DNA of 12,153 bases from an uncultured Chloroflexota bacterium (GTDB lineage: Bacteria; Chloroflexota; Dehalococcoidia; SM23-28-2; RBG-16-64-32). The notes beneath the pieces were generated by a model, which was not told the DNA's origin, searched no databases, and saw nothing but the letters and a program-made list of their open reading frames with translations. Below are positions 1 through 6,357 of the stretch, piece after piece. A program made the translations under genes and the position numbers. Within the stretch, counting starts at the first letter, position 1. Each line of letters opens with the position of its first letter. Location of the stretch: assembly GCA_913056415.1 (NCBI GenBank), contig CAJXNA010000034.1, positions 1 to 12,153 of the forward strand, read 5' to 3'.

Positions 1-54
1 GTGGAGGCCGCCGTCCGTGTCGCGAACCTGTTGCGCAAGTTGCCAGCGGACTGA
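1..54 (+). CDS. C-terminal tail of an unidentified gene (partial)
   Basis: Reading frame 1 is open from the window edge and stops at a TGA at 52-54, giving the residues VEAAVRVANLLRKLPAD. The tail is amphipathic and Leu/Arg-rich, like many helical protein ends, but it is too short to assign to a family. The GTG at position 1 is at the window edge and need not be a start. Frame 3 is also open here, so the assignment to this frame is tentative. It is followed by 67 bases of non-coding sequence before the next gene. Confidence 0.35.
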   Translation: MEAAVRVANLLRKLPAD

Positions 55-121
55 TCACGGCTAGCCCCGTTGAACAAGCGGTCGGGCTTTCGCGCTCGCT
101 AGAAAGGAGCACGGGAGGAAG

Positions 122-607
122 ATGGGAGCCTTCAGCACCGAGATTCGAATAAACGCACCCAAGGAGAAGGTCTGGGGGGTACTCGCCGACCTGGGCAGCA
201 TCTACAAGTGGAACCCCAGCGTGTCCCACTCGCGCTCTACCTCAGAAGCCAGCGGGGGCGAGGGGGCGACCAGGCACTGCGACCTCGCCAACCCCAAGGG
301 TTATCTGGAGGAACGCGCCTTCGATTGGCGGGAGGGAGAAGGCTTCAAGATCGACATCTACGAGAGCAGCTTCCCGATCGAGAGGAACGTCGTCGAGTTC
401 AGCCTGAGGGCGGACGGGGACGGCACCATCGTTAGCGTGTCGCCGGACTACCAGTTGAAGTTCGGCCCTATCGGCGCCTTGATCGATAAGCTTGTAGCGG
501 GGCGGCAGTTGAGGAAGGGGATGGAGAACCTTCTGGCCGGGTTGAAGTACCACGTGGAGACCGGCGAACTGGTGGGCGACAGCGTTCCGGCCTCCGAGAG
601 CGCCTAG
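122..607 (+). CDS. SRPBCC (START/Bet v1-like) family protein, polyketide cyclase/dehydrase type
   Basis: This 161-residue protein matches the small single-domain SRPBCC fold, a helix-grip barrel that binds hydrophobic ligands in a deep pocket. The N-terminus shows the family opening: an alternating strand (STEIRINAPKEKVWGVLADL, about 5-24) leading into the helix and the 'Y-x-W-N-P' turn (residues 28-32). Strands around 64-112 follow, then a long C-terminal helix at roughly 115-147 (LIDKLVAGRQLRKGMENLL). Length is normal for the family. The ATG has a Shine-Dalgarno GGGAGG at 113-118 only 3 bases away and an alternative AAAGGAG at 103-109. There is no signal peptide, so it is probably cytosolic. 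Its 3' end converges with the acetyltransferase gene, with 13 bases between the stops. The ligand or substrate cannot be told from sequence. Confidence 0.85.
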   Translation: MGAFSTEIRINAPKEKVWGVLADLGSIYKWNPSVSHSRSTSEASGGEGATRHCDLANPKGYLEERAFDWREGEGFKIDIYESSFPIERNVVEFSLRADGDGTIVSVSPDYQLKFGPIGALIDKLVAGRQLRKGMENLLAGLKYHVETGELVGDSVPASESA

Positions 608-620
608 CTTCCGAATCGCT

Positions 621-1415
621 CTACGTGTTCAGCCGCTTCAGGTACTCCCGCTTGACGGCCACCGGGCGGAACCCCAGCGCCGCGTACATCCGCTTCGGGG
701 TGTCCGTGGTGTCGGCGCCTATGACGATTGGGCCTGCGCCCTCTCGGCGCGCTTCCGACACACCGTGGTGGATCAGCGCTGTCGCCAGGCCGCGGTGGCG
801 GAAGTCCGGGTGAGTGAACAGGTCCTCCACCATGCCGACGCCGGCTACTCCTCCCCAGGAGGAGAGGTACGCTCGTGGCTCGCCGTCTACGCAGGCCAGC
901 CAGTGATGCACCGGCGGCGACTTCAGTTGCCTGGACCGCATCATCGCCTCAACGGTCTTCTCGTCGAATCCGCCCGTGCCCGGCATCCTCTCCTTGTACT
1001 CTCGCCAGTCTAGGTCGTGCAGGGCGGTGTACGCCTGCCAGCTGGCGTCGTCGGTCAGCGGCCGTATCTCATGCCGCTTTGCCTGGCCCTGCAGCTCGCC
1101 CTCCAGAAGCATCACCAGCGTCTCGGTGCGCTGGTAGCCCCCCAGTGTTAGTCGCGCCTCCAGCGCCGGCGGCGTCGTGAAGTCCACGCGGAACTGGCGG
1201 TGGCTGAACCCCGTGAACTCGCGCTCCACTCGCGCCAGCAGACCGTCGATCTCGTCGGGTGTCGCTGCCGTAACGTCTGTCACGTGGTTGGCGTCCCAGA
1301 TATCCGGTATCTCCCGGTTGCGGACGAACGTTGCGCCATCCGCCTCGAACCGCTCGTTGCCCAGGGCTTGGTACGCCTCGTTGACGGCCAGTGCGCTCCG
1401 GGCGGCGTCAGTCAT
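621..1415 (-). CDS. GNAT-family N-acetyltransferase
   Basis: The 264-residue protein ends in a GNAT domain (about 115-262) that would move an acetyl group from acetyl-CoA to an amine. Acetyl-CoA motif A is clear at 196-213: a strand VEDLFTHPDF followed by RHRGLA (206-211), the R/Q-x-x-G-x-A pyrophosphate loop. Motif B is seen as MYAALGFRPV (243-252). The first ~110 residues are not needed for one GNAT fold; their end (LEARLTLGGYQRTETLVMLL, about 85-104) resembles the 'L...GF' end of a second, degenerate GNAT repeat. This is the last gene of the five-gene minus cluster, starting 24 bases after the hydrolase stop, with only a weak purine-rich site (AGAAG) upstream. Substrate is unknown. Confidence 0.85.
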   Translation of the reverse strand: MTDAARSALAVNEAYQALGNERFEADGATFVRNREIPDIWDANHVTDVTAATPDEIDGLLARVEREFTGFSHRQFRVDFTTPPALEARLTLGGYQRTETLVMLLEGELQGQAKRHEIRPLTDDASWQAYTALHDLDWREYKERMPGTGGFDEKTVEAMMRSRQLKSPPVHHWLACVDGEPRAYLSSWGGVAGVGMVEDLFTHPDFRHRGLATALIHHGVSEARREGAGPIVIGADTTDTPKRMYAALGFRPVAVKREYLKRLNT

Positions 1416-1439
1416 CGAGATTCGCTTCTTCTATCGTGC

Positions 1440-2321
1440 CTACAGCCCCCGATACCACTCCGCGATCGCCTCCCCTATCTCGTGCGGCCTGTCCTCCTGC
1501 ACGAAGTGCGCCCCCGGGCCGATCTCCACCGTCTTCAGGTTGCGCATGTTGTTCCGGCACCACTCCAGCAGCGGCTCCCGTATGATCGCCCCCGGCTGCG
1601 CGTACAGCAGCAGCTTCGGCACGTCCGACTTGCCGAACCACTCGCTGTAGGCCTTCACTATCTCGGTCACGTCCGCCGGCTCCCCCTCGATGGGGATCTC
1701 GTTGGGCCAGCGCCAGATCGGTTTGCGGCTGGCCGGGTCGGGGTACGGCTCGCGGTAGCGGTCCATCTCCTCATCCGAAAGCTTGCGCAAGATCGCCCCC
1801 GGCAGCAGCCCCTCCACCATAAAGTTCTGCTCCAGGATCATCTTCTCGCCCACGCCCGGAGTCCGCAGCGCCTGGAACATCTGTCGCGCCTGCTCCGGCA
1901 ACTCGTCCCAGGTGAAAGGTCGGACTATCGCCTCCATGAACGCCAGCCCCTTCACGTTCTCCTCGTGCCGCCGCGCGTAGTGGAACCCCAGCGCCGACCC
2001 CCAGTCGTGGATCACGAACGTGATGTTGCGCAGCCCCAGCGCTTCGATGAACCCGTCCACGTATCGCGAGTGCTCCACGAATCGGTACTCCAGGTCCGGC
2101 TTGTCCGACTTCCCCATGCCGATGAGGTCCAGGGCGATGCATCTCGTCAGGGGCGAGACGTGGGGGATGACGTTCCGCCACAGGTAGGACGATGTGGGGG
2201 CGCCGTGCAGGAACAGCACCGGGTCGCCGGCGCCCTCCTCCACGTAGTGCATCTTCGACCCGTGCACCTCAACGAACTTCGACTGGAATGGGAACGCCGC
2301 CGATATCTCCTGCTGGGTCAT
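1440..2321 (-). CDS. Haloalkane dehalogenase-like alpha/beta hydrolase (HLD-II subfamily)
   Basis: This 293-residue protein aligns along its whole length with DhaA/LinB-type haloalkane dehalogenases, which cleave carbon-halogen bonds with water through a covalent ester intermediate. The nucleophile elbow is HDWGSALGF with Asp106, and Trp107 is the usual halide-binding Trp. The catalytic acid of this subfamily is Glu130 (FMEAIVRP) and the base is His272 (GPGAHFVQED). The cap region (about 134-215) and the DLIGMGKSDKP segment (65-75) are also typical. The odd point is the oxyanion/halide motif, HGAPTSSYLW (39-48). LinB and DhaA have HGNPTSSYLW, where the Asn is the second halide-binding residue. 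Here it is Ala41 (codon GCC, 2199-2201). The enzyme may therefore be a poor dehalogenase or a hydrolase of another ester/epoxide-like substrate. No signal peptide. The start codon abuts the crotonase stop. Confidence 0.88.
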   Translation of the reverse strand: MTQQEISAAFPFQSKFVEVHGSKMHYVEEGAGDPVLFLHGAPTSSYLWRNVIPHVSPLTRCIALDLIGMGKSDKPDLEYRFVEHSRYVDGFIEALGLRNITFVIHDWGSALGFHYARRHEENVKGLAFMEAIVRPFTWDELPEQARQMFQALRTPGVGEKMILEQNFMVEGLLPGAILRKLSDEEMDRYREPYPDPASRKPIWRWPNEIPIEGEPADVTEIVKAYSEWFGKSDVPKLLLYAQPGAIIREPLLEWCRNNMRNLKTVEIGPGAHFVQEDRPHEIGEAIAEWYRGL

Positions 2322-3182
2322 CTACGCCTCCTTGTCTGTGCTAGTCTCCCCGTAATCGCCGAAGGGCGCGTCGCGGCGGCGCACCGCCTCGCGGAACCCC
2401 TCCTTCATCGCCAGGTCGCGCCAGGCGATCCCCTCCGGCGTGTGGCGCGCCGCCCCGTCCAGCAGCGTGCCGATGAGCTGGTTCGTACGCAGCCCCATGT
2501 TCTCGTACGCCTGGTTCACCAGCAGTTTGCTCATCACCAACTGGTTCGTCGGTATCGTCGCCAGCTTGCGGGCCATATCGTCCACGACACCGGCCAGCTC
2601 CTCGGCCGGCACGGCCTTCGAGGCCAGGCCCAGCCGCTCCGCTTCGGTTCCGCTAAGCGCTTCGCCCGTAAGCATCAGCCTCTTGGCGTGCTCCAGCCCC
2701 AGGCGGTAGACCCACAACGCCGTCGTCGGCTCGCCCCAGACCCGCGCCGGCGGATAGCCGATCTGGGCGTCCTCCGCCATGTAGATCAGGTCGCTGCACA
2801 GAACCATGTCCGTGCCGCCGCCCACGCACCAGCCGTGCACCTGCGCTATCACCGGCTTCGGGCTCTCCCACAGTGACATGAACGCCCGCACGTTGCGCGA
2901 CATGCCCAGGTAGTCGCGTACCGGGTCCCACTGGCCGGACATCGCCCGCTGCGACGCGTCTTCGGCCTTCGTGCCCCAGTCGAGATCGTAGCCGGCGCAG
3001 AACGCCCGGCCGGCGCCGCTCAGCACGATGACCCGTACGGACTGGTCATCGTTCGCGGCCGCGACGGCGTCTCGCAGGTCAGAGATGAGCTGCGCGTTGA
3101 TGGCGTTCAGCCGCTCCGGCCGGTTCAGGGTTATGCGGGCGATTCCATCGTCTACGCTGTAGGCGATCGTCTCAAAAGCCAT
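2322..3182 (-). CDS. Crotonase-fold enzyme (enoyl-CoA hydratase/isomerase family)
   Basis: The 286-residue protein is a full-length crotonase, a family acting on CoA thioesters. The CoA-binding and oxyanion-hole segments are visible: RAFCAGYDLDW (59-69) and HGWCVGGGTDM (116-126). The C-terminal helices (about 205-275) are complete. The two glutamates that act as acid and base in classical enoyl-CoA hydratase are absent. By alignment the first is Asp125 (GGGTDM) and the second falls on Pro145 (IGYPPARVWG). The reaction may therefore be isomerisation, hydrolysis or another crotonase chemistry rather than simple hydration. The ATG at 3182 is preferred over upstream in-frame codons: it has GGGAG upstream, it begins the fold exactly (MAFETIAYSVDDGIARITLN), and longer forms would overlap the preceding gene. 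It starts 4 bases after the phosphodiesterase stop. Confidence 0.88.
   Translation of the reverse strand: MAFETIAYSVDDGIARITLNRPERLNAINAQLISDLRDAVAAANDDQSVRVIVLSGAGRAFCAGYDLDWGTKAEDASQRAMSGQWDPVRDYLGMSRNVRAFMSLWESPKPVIAQVHGWCVGGGTDMVLCSDLIYMAEDAQIGYPPARVWGEPTTALWVYRLGLEHAKRLMLTGEALSGTEAERLGLASKAVPAEELAGVVDDMARKLATIPTNQLVMSKLLVNQAYENMGLRTNQLIGTLLDGAARHTPEGIAWRDLAMKEGFREAVRRRDAPFGDYGETSTDKEA
2327..2333 (-). promoter_or_regulatory. Strong ribosome binding site inside the crotonase 3' end
   Basis: On the minus strand AAGGAGG lies 5 bases before the ATG of the dehalogenase-like gene, within the last codons of the crotonase gene. The crotonase stop TAG and the ATG are directly adjacent (TAGATG). 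The layout suggests translational coupling, so the two proteins are probably made in similar amounts. Confidence 0.75.
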
Positions 3183-3186
3183 TCGG

Positions 3187-5157
3187 CTAGCTCCCGTACA
3201 GCCGCTCTCGCAGCTCCGCCACCACGTTCGTCCCGTCCAGCCGCAGGTGTCGGGGGTTGAACCGGTCGCTGTGAACGGAGACGCTGAGCTTCGTGGGGTC
3301 CGCGTCCACCGGCAGCGGCAGCCCGGCGACGCCGAAGGCGTCGGTCTTCGCCTCCGCCAGCACCGCCCCCCGCTCCCCAATCACCCGCACCTCGGCACCC
3401 TCTACGGGCGGCTTCTCGCCATGGATGTCGGCGTCGTTCTCCAGCACGGTCACCATGACCGTGCGTCCGTCCATAGCCGGCTCCAGCGTCACGTCCATGT
3501 CCAGCAGGTATACGAGCGGGGCCGGTATGACGGCCTTCAACCCGGCGTCCAGCACCGCCTGCACCTGGTTCGCCGCCAGCTCCGTGTCGATCGGCGCCAT
3601 CCCGTGGTCCGCGGTCACCACGAACAACGTCGATTCCAGGAGCCCGCGTCGCTCCATCAGGGCAAGAATCTCCCCGATCCGCTTGTCCGTCTCCGCCAGT
3701 GCGGTCCGGATCGCCTCGTGGTGGGGGCCGTAGTCGTGGCCCACAGCGTCCGTAACGGTGAACTCGTGGTATGTGAGGATCGGCGCCGGGTGGCTCTCGT
3801 CGCCGAACAACAGTAACGACTGGGCCAGCCCCTGGGTGTCCGCCCGTGAGTATCGGTAGACGCCTTCCTGGCCGTCCTCCTTCCAGCGGCGGCTCGTGCC
3901 GTCATAGTGCGAGCGTGATATCTCCCTCATCCTATCGTCGTCGCCCACGATGCGACGCTCCAGCGTGGAGTGGCCTGCCCCGCGGCAGCAGGGCTCGTTG
4001 ATGGATGCCGTCAGCGCTCCTTTCCCTCCGTCCCACTTGCCGAACGCACGGTGCACCGCCTCGTACAGCGTCTCCACTCCATCGCTGAGGAACTTCGCCG
4101 TGTCGAACTGCATCGCCTGAGGCGCGACCGTCTGGCGGCTCTCCCGCAGGTAGTAGGCCGGGTTCACCACATCGTGGTGGCCGCACCAGACGCCCGTGCC
4201 CAGGGTGTTGTGGCTGGGCCAGGTGATGCTTGGGAAGGTCACTATCGTCCCGTAGCGAAACATCGCTCCGCGCTCCACCAGCCGTCTCAGGTTGGGGATC
4301 GACTCATCGTCCTTCTCCAGCCGCTCTTGCAGCTCCGTATTGCTCAGCCCGTCCAGCAGCATGATATAGACGCGCTCCGGCCTAGACCGCGGCTGGCCGT
4401 TGCCGTCCAGGTCCATGATCTCCACGATGGGCTTGCCGTCCTGCCGCTTCAGGTACACGTCCGGCTCCACGCCCCGCTCGCTGGAGGTGCGTCCGCTGGC
4501 GTCCTTGCCCTCGATGAGGGGGAGACCGAGCAGCAAAGCCAGCGTCGGCGCCACGTCCACCTGGGCGCAGATTGCGTCTGTCACCCCCGACTTGATCCCA
4601 GGCCCCGAGAACACCAGCGGCGCCCGTGACTGCACCACGTCCAGAGCGCCGTGCTGCCCCGGCTGCCTCCCGAAGGCGTAGGACTTGGGGCTGATGACGA
4701 TGTCGGGCGCGTTGGGGCTGTCGAAGAGCTGGGCGATACGTTCCAGCGCCAGCGGATAGCTGAGATGCTCCGGCTCCACGAACGCCTGCGCCGGGTCCGT
4801 GCCTGAGTAGCCGGATGCGGCTCCCGCCTCCAGCTCCGCCGCCAGCGTCGCCACCGCCGTCGGATCCTGGTTGGCGATGGGGTCATCCCCTATCTGCTCC
4901 ACGATTCGGTAGCCGTAGCCACCGCCGTCCTCGTAGAGGCGCTGGAAGCGGATCATGCCGCGCTTCGCCCACACCTCGTAGGCGCCCTGCCCGTCTGGGG
5001 CGTCGCGGTAGGTGATCACCAGGTCCGTCTGCTCTCCGCGAACGGGGTCTGTCAGGAGGGCCGCGATCGCGCGGTTGCCGGACTCCTCCTGGTTGGCGTC
5101 CAGCCCCTGCCCGCCGGGCCGCTCCGGCCCCGCGATCCGTCCTTCCTTAATCGTCAT
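3187..5157 (-). CDS. Alkaline phosphatase superfamily phosphodiesterase/phosphatase with permuted domain order
   Basis: This 656-residue protein carries the full set of metal-site motifs of the type I phosphodiesterase/nucleotide pyrophosphatase group, but in an unusual order. Residues ~27-215 look like the part that normally follows the DHG motif: a helix-strand segment, the GQHGALD histidine (His169) and QVDVAPTLALLLGLP (199-213). Only then come the first metal Asp (LLDGLSN, Asp269), the likely nucleophile Thr312 in TWPSH, Asp470/His474 (VTDAVGHDYGP) and Asp517-His518 (VTADHGMAP). The C-terminus (about 565-645) looks like an added beta-sandwich of carboxypeptidase-regulatory/Ig-like type. 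No signal peptide is seen, so a cytosolic enzyme is inferred; the substrate is unknown. AAGGA lies upstream of the ATG. It sits 47 bases after the nitroreductase and 4 bases before the crotonase. Confidence 0.82.
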   Translation of the reverse strand: MTIKEGRIAGPERPGGQGLDANQEESGNRAIAALLTDPVRGEQTDLVITYRDAPDGQGAYEVWAKRGMIRFQRLYEDGGGYGYRIVEQIGDDPIANQDPTAVATLAAELEAGAASGYSGTDPAQAFVEPEHLSYPLALERIAQLFDSPNAPDIVISPKSYAFGRQPGQHGALDVVQSRAPLVFSGPGIKSGVTDAICAQVDVAPTLALLLGLPLIEGKDASGRTSSERGVEPDVYLKRQDGKPIVEIMDLDGNGQPRSRPERVYIMLLDGLSNTELQERLEKDDESIPNLRRLVERGAMFRYGTIVTFPSITWPSHNTLGTGVWCGHHDVVNPAYYLRESRQTVAPQAMQFDTAKFLSDGVETLYEAVHRAFGKWDGGKGALTASINEPCCRGAGHSTLERRIVGDDDRMREISRSHYDGTSRRWKEDGQEGVYRYSRADTQGLAQSLLLFGDESHPAPILTYHEFTVTDAVGHDYGPHHEAIRTALAETDKRIGEILALMERRGLLESTLFVVTADHGMAPIDTELAANQVQAVLDAGLKAVIPAPLVYLLDMDVTLEPAMDGRTVMVTVLENDADIHGEKPPVEGAEVRVIGERGAVLAEAKTDAFGVAGLPLPVDADPTKLSVSVHSDRFNPRHLRLDGTNVVAELRERLYGS

Positions 5158-5204
5158 CGCGCTCTTCTTCCTTCGACGATGGACGCTAGTCTACCATCGC
5201 GGTT

Positions 5205-5702
5205 CTAGCCGCTCCAGCGCTCCTCGTGCACCAGTTCGTCCATCTCAACTCGCCGCTTGCCCAGGTGCATGGAGACTTTCGGGTCCGGATAGCCCAGCGC
5301 CAGCACGACCACCACCCGGTAGTCCTCCGGCAGCCCCAGTGTCTTCCTCACGCACTCCTGGTCGTGCATTGAGCAGGGACAGGAGGCGATGCCCATGGAC
5401 CACGCCGCCACCATCATGTTCTGCGCCGCCCGCCCGGCATCGAAGTCGCTTCCTGTAGACGGCAGGCAGATAGCGATCGCCGCCGCCGCCGCAGGCAGAT
5501 GCTGGGAGAATTTAGCGCAGGCCGCCACCTCCTCCAGCCGCTTCCGCTGTCTGAACAGAATGAGCCGCGTTGGTTGGGTATTCTTGGAGCTCCCCGCCAT
5601 CCGCCCCGCTTGCAGGACCTTACGCAGCTCCTCTTCATCCAGGGGCTTGTCCAGATATGCCCGCGTATCACGCTTACTGACGATGCACTCGTAGGCTTCC
5701 AT
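5205..5702 (-). CDS. Nitroreductase-family FMN-dependent oxidoreductase
   Basis: The 165-residue protein is a compact nitroreductase-fold flavoenzyme that would use NAD(P)H to reduce a nitro, quinone, enone or similar acceptor. The FMN phosphate-binding motif SKRDTRAYLDKP (9-20) and the flavin-contact segment AGSSKNTQPTR (36-46) are present. The helix DAGRAAQNMMVAAWSMGIAS (88-107) and the C-terminal ALGYPDPK/KRRVEMDELVHEERW region complete the fold. Length is at the short end of the family. A strong Shine-Dalgarno (AGGAGGAGGA) precedes the ATG. It is the first gene of the five-gene minus cluster and is divergent from the membrane protein gene; I could not find a convincing promoter for it in the 129-base spacer. 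The acceptor cannot be predicted. Confidence 0.85.
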   Translation of the reverse strand: MEAYECIVSKRDTRAYLDKPLDEEELRKVLQAGRMAGSSKNTQPTRLILFRQRKRLEEVAACAKFSQHLPAAAAAIAICLPSTGSDFDAGRAAQNMMVAAWSMGIASCPCSMHDQECVRKTLGLPEDYRVVVVLALGYPDPKVSMHLGKRRVEMDELVHEERWSG

Positions 5703-5819
5703 TCCTCCTCCTGTGGTCGGGCCCCCAGTTGCCGCGCGATGGCCAGTCTCTGGGGCGGCGCGGTTGGGGTGTTCGCCTGGTTATGCTACAGGAACAACTG
5801 CCTGAGCGCACCACTCGGT

Positions 5820-5825
5820 TATAAT
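5820..5825 (+). promoter_or_regulatory. Consensus -10 box for a leaderless transcript
   Basis: A perfect TATAAT lies 6 bases before the GTG start of the membrane protein. Transcription would begin about 7 bases downstream of the box, at the GTG itself. No Shine-Dalgarno is visible and the -35 region (around 5797-5802) is weak. This fits a leaderless mRNA driven by the -10 element. Confidence 0.55.
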
Positions 5826-5831
5826 GCCGGC

Positions 5832-6275
5832 GTGTCCCGCATCGTCGTCAGCTACTGGGCGAACACGGAGCCGCCCTGGGACAGGGACGTACCCTGGATC
5901 GTGCGCTTCGCAGTGCGCTGGGGCATCACCATGGTCGGCTTCCTGGCCGCCGCCTGGATCGTCCGCGGCGTGGAGATCGGGGGCTGGGAGTCGCTTCTCC
6001 CCGCCGCCGCGATCTTCGTGGTCTTGCGAGCCCTTCTGCGGCCGCTGCTGATCTTCCTGACCTGTCCCCTTCAGCTCCTCACCCTGGGGCTGTTCATCTT
6101 CGTCGTCAACGCTCTGGTGCTGGCCTTCACGGACTGGTTCTGTGACCGGCTCGGCATCGAATTCAACGTCGACGGCTTCATCGCCGCCTTCCTGGGCGCC
6201 CTGGTGATCTCGGCGGTCTCCTTCGCCCTCTCCCGCTTTCTGCGCCGCAACCCCGTTGCCCCTCGCCCCGTCTGA
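5832..6275 (+). CDS. YvlD/phage holin family 4-like membrane protein
   Basis: This 147-residue protein has four hydrophobic segments (about 24-46, 54-75, 77-103 and 114-135) and the family signature around ALLRPLLIFLTCPLQLLTLG (67-86), continuing into the NALVLAFTDWF segment. Such proteins (PF04020, YvlD type) are common small integral membrane proteins of unknown role; the 'holin' name does not imply phage origin, and no phage genes are nearby. The frame is open far upstream but has no credible start there and would overlap the nitroreductase. The GTG at 5832 gives a normal family length and lies immediately after a TATAAT box, so I chose it. Positive residues cluster at the C-terminus (RFLRRNP), probably cytoplasmic. 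Confidence 0.85.
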   Translation: MSRIVVSYWANTEPPWDRDVPWIVRFAVRWGITMVGFLAAAWIVRGVEIGGWESLLPAAAIFVVLRALLRPLLIFLTCPLQLLTLGLFIFVVNALVLAFTDWFCDRLGIEFNVDGFIAAFLGALVISAVSFALSRFLRRNPVAPRPV

Positions 6276-6297
6276 CCCGCTGAGACGCGAAACTGGA

Positions 6298-6334
6298 GAC
6301 TCGCCGGGGCTGGCGGCCCGTTTCGACTCGCCGG
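6298..6334 (+). repeat. Short direct repeat GACTCGCCGG, two copies
   Basis: The 10-base unit GACTCGCCGG occurs at 6298-6307 and 6325-6334 in the short convergent gap between the membrane protein and the EF-Tu-like gene. The second copy forms the 3' arm of the proposed terminator hairpin. It may be a small local duplication; no function is evident. Confidence 0.5.
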
Positions 6335-6338
6335 TTTT
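6310..6338 (+). terminator. Possible intrinsic terminator of the membrane protein gene
   Basis: CTGGCG (6310-6315) can pair with CGCCGG (6329-6334) with one G-U pair, across a 13-base loop, and is followed at once by TTTT (6335-6338). It lies 34 bases after the membrane protein stop. The stem is short and the loop large, so this is a moderate call. Confidence 0.4.
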
Positions 6339-6357
6339 GAGCTGCGACTGGGTGGGA

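Noticed and set aside
1200..2876. A 558-codon open frame on the plus strand
   Set aside because: It runs antisense to the GNAT, hydrolase and crotonase genes, is overloaded with Arg, His, Pro and Leu, and shows no motif. It is a by-product of high GC and biased third positions in the real genes.
3183..3380. Upstream extension of the crotonase frame to an ATG at 3380
   Set aside because: The added 66 residues overlap the phosphodiesterase coding region and are Arg/Ser/Thr-rich without family similarity. The ATG at 3182 has a ribosome site and begins the crotonase fold.
3247..3816. A 189-codon plus-strand frame (and similar ones at 3970-4629 and 9034-9828)
   Set aside because: They lie wholly antisense to the phosphodiesterase and rhodanese genes, which have clear catalytic motifs; composition is typical of shadow frames.
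5177..5199. CGATGG/CCATCG inverted repeat between nitroreductase and phosphodiesterase
   Set aside because: Six pairs around an 11-base loop with no T-tract; too weak to call a terminator or regulatory site.
5499..5831. Upstream extension of the membrane protein frame to an ATG at 5499
   Set aside because: It is antisense to the nitroreductase and gives no family match; the GTG at 5832 gives the normal length and follows a -10 box.
5832..6275. Phage origin suggested by the 'holin' family name
   Set aside because: YvlD-like proteins are widespread chromosomal membrane proteins and there is no lysin, structural, integrase or attachment sequence nearby.
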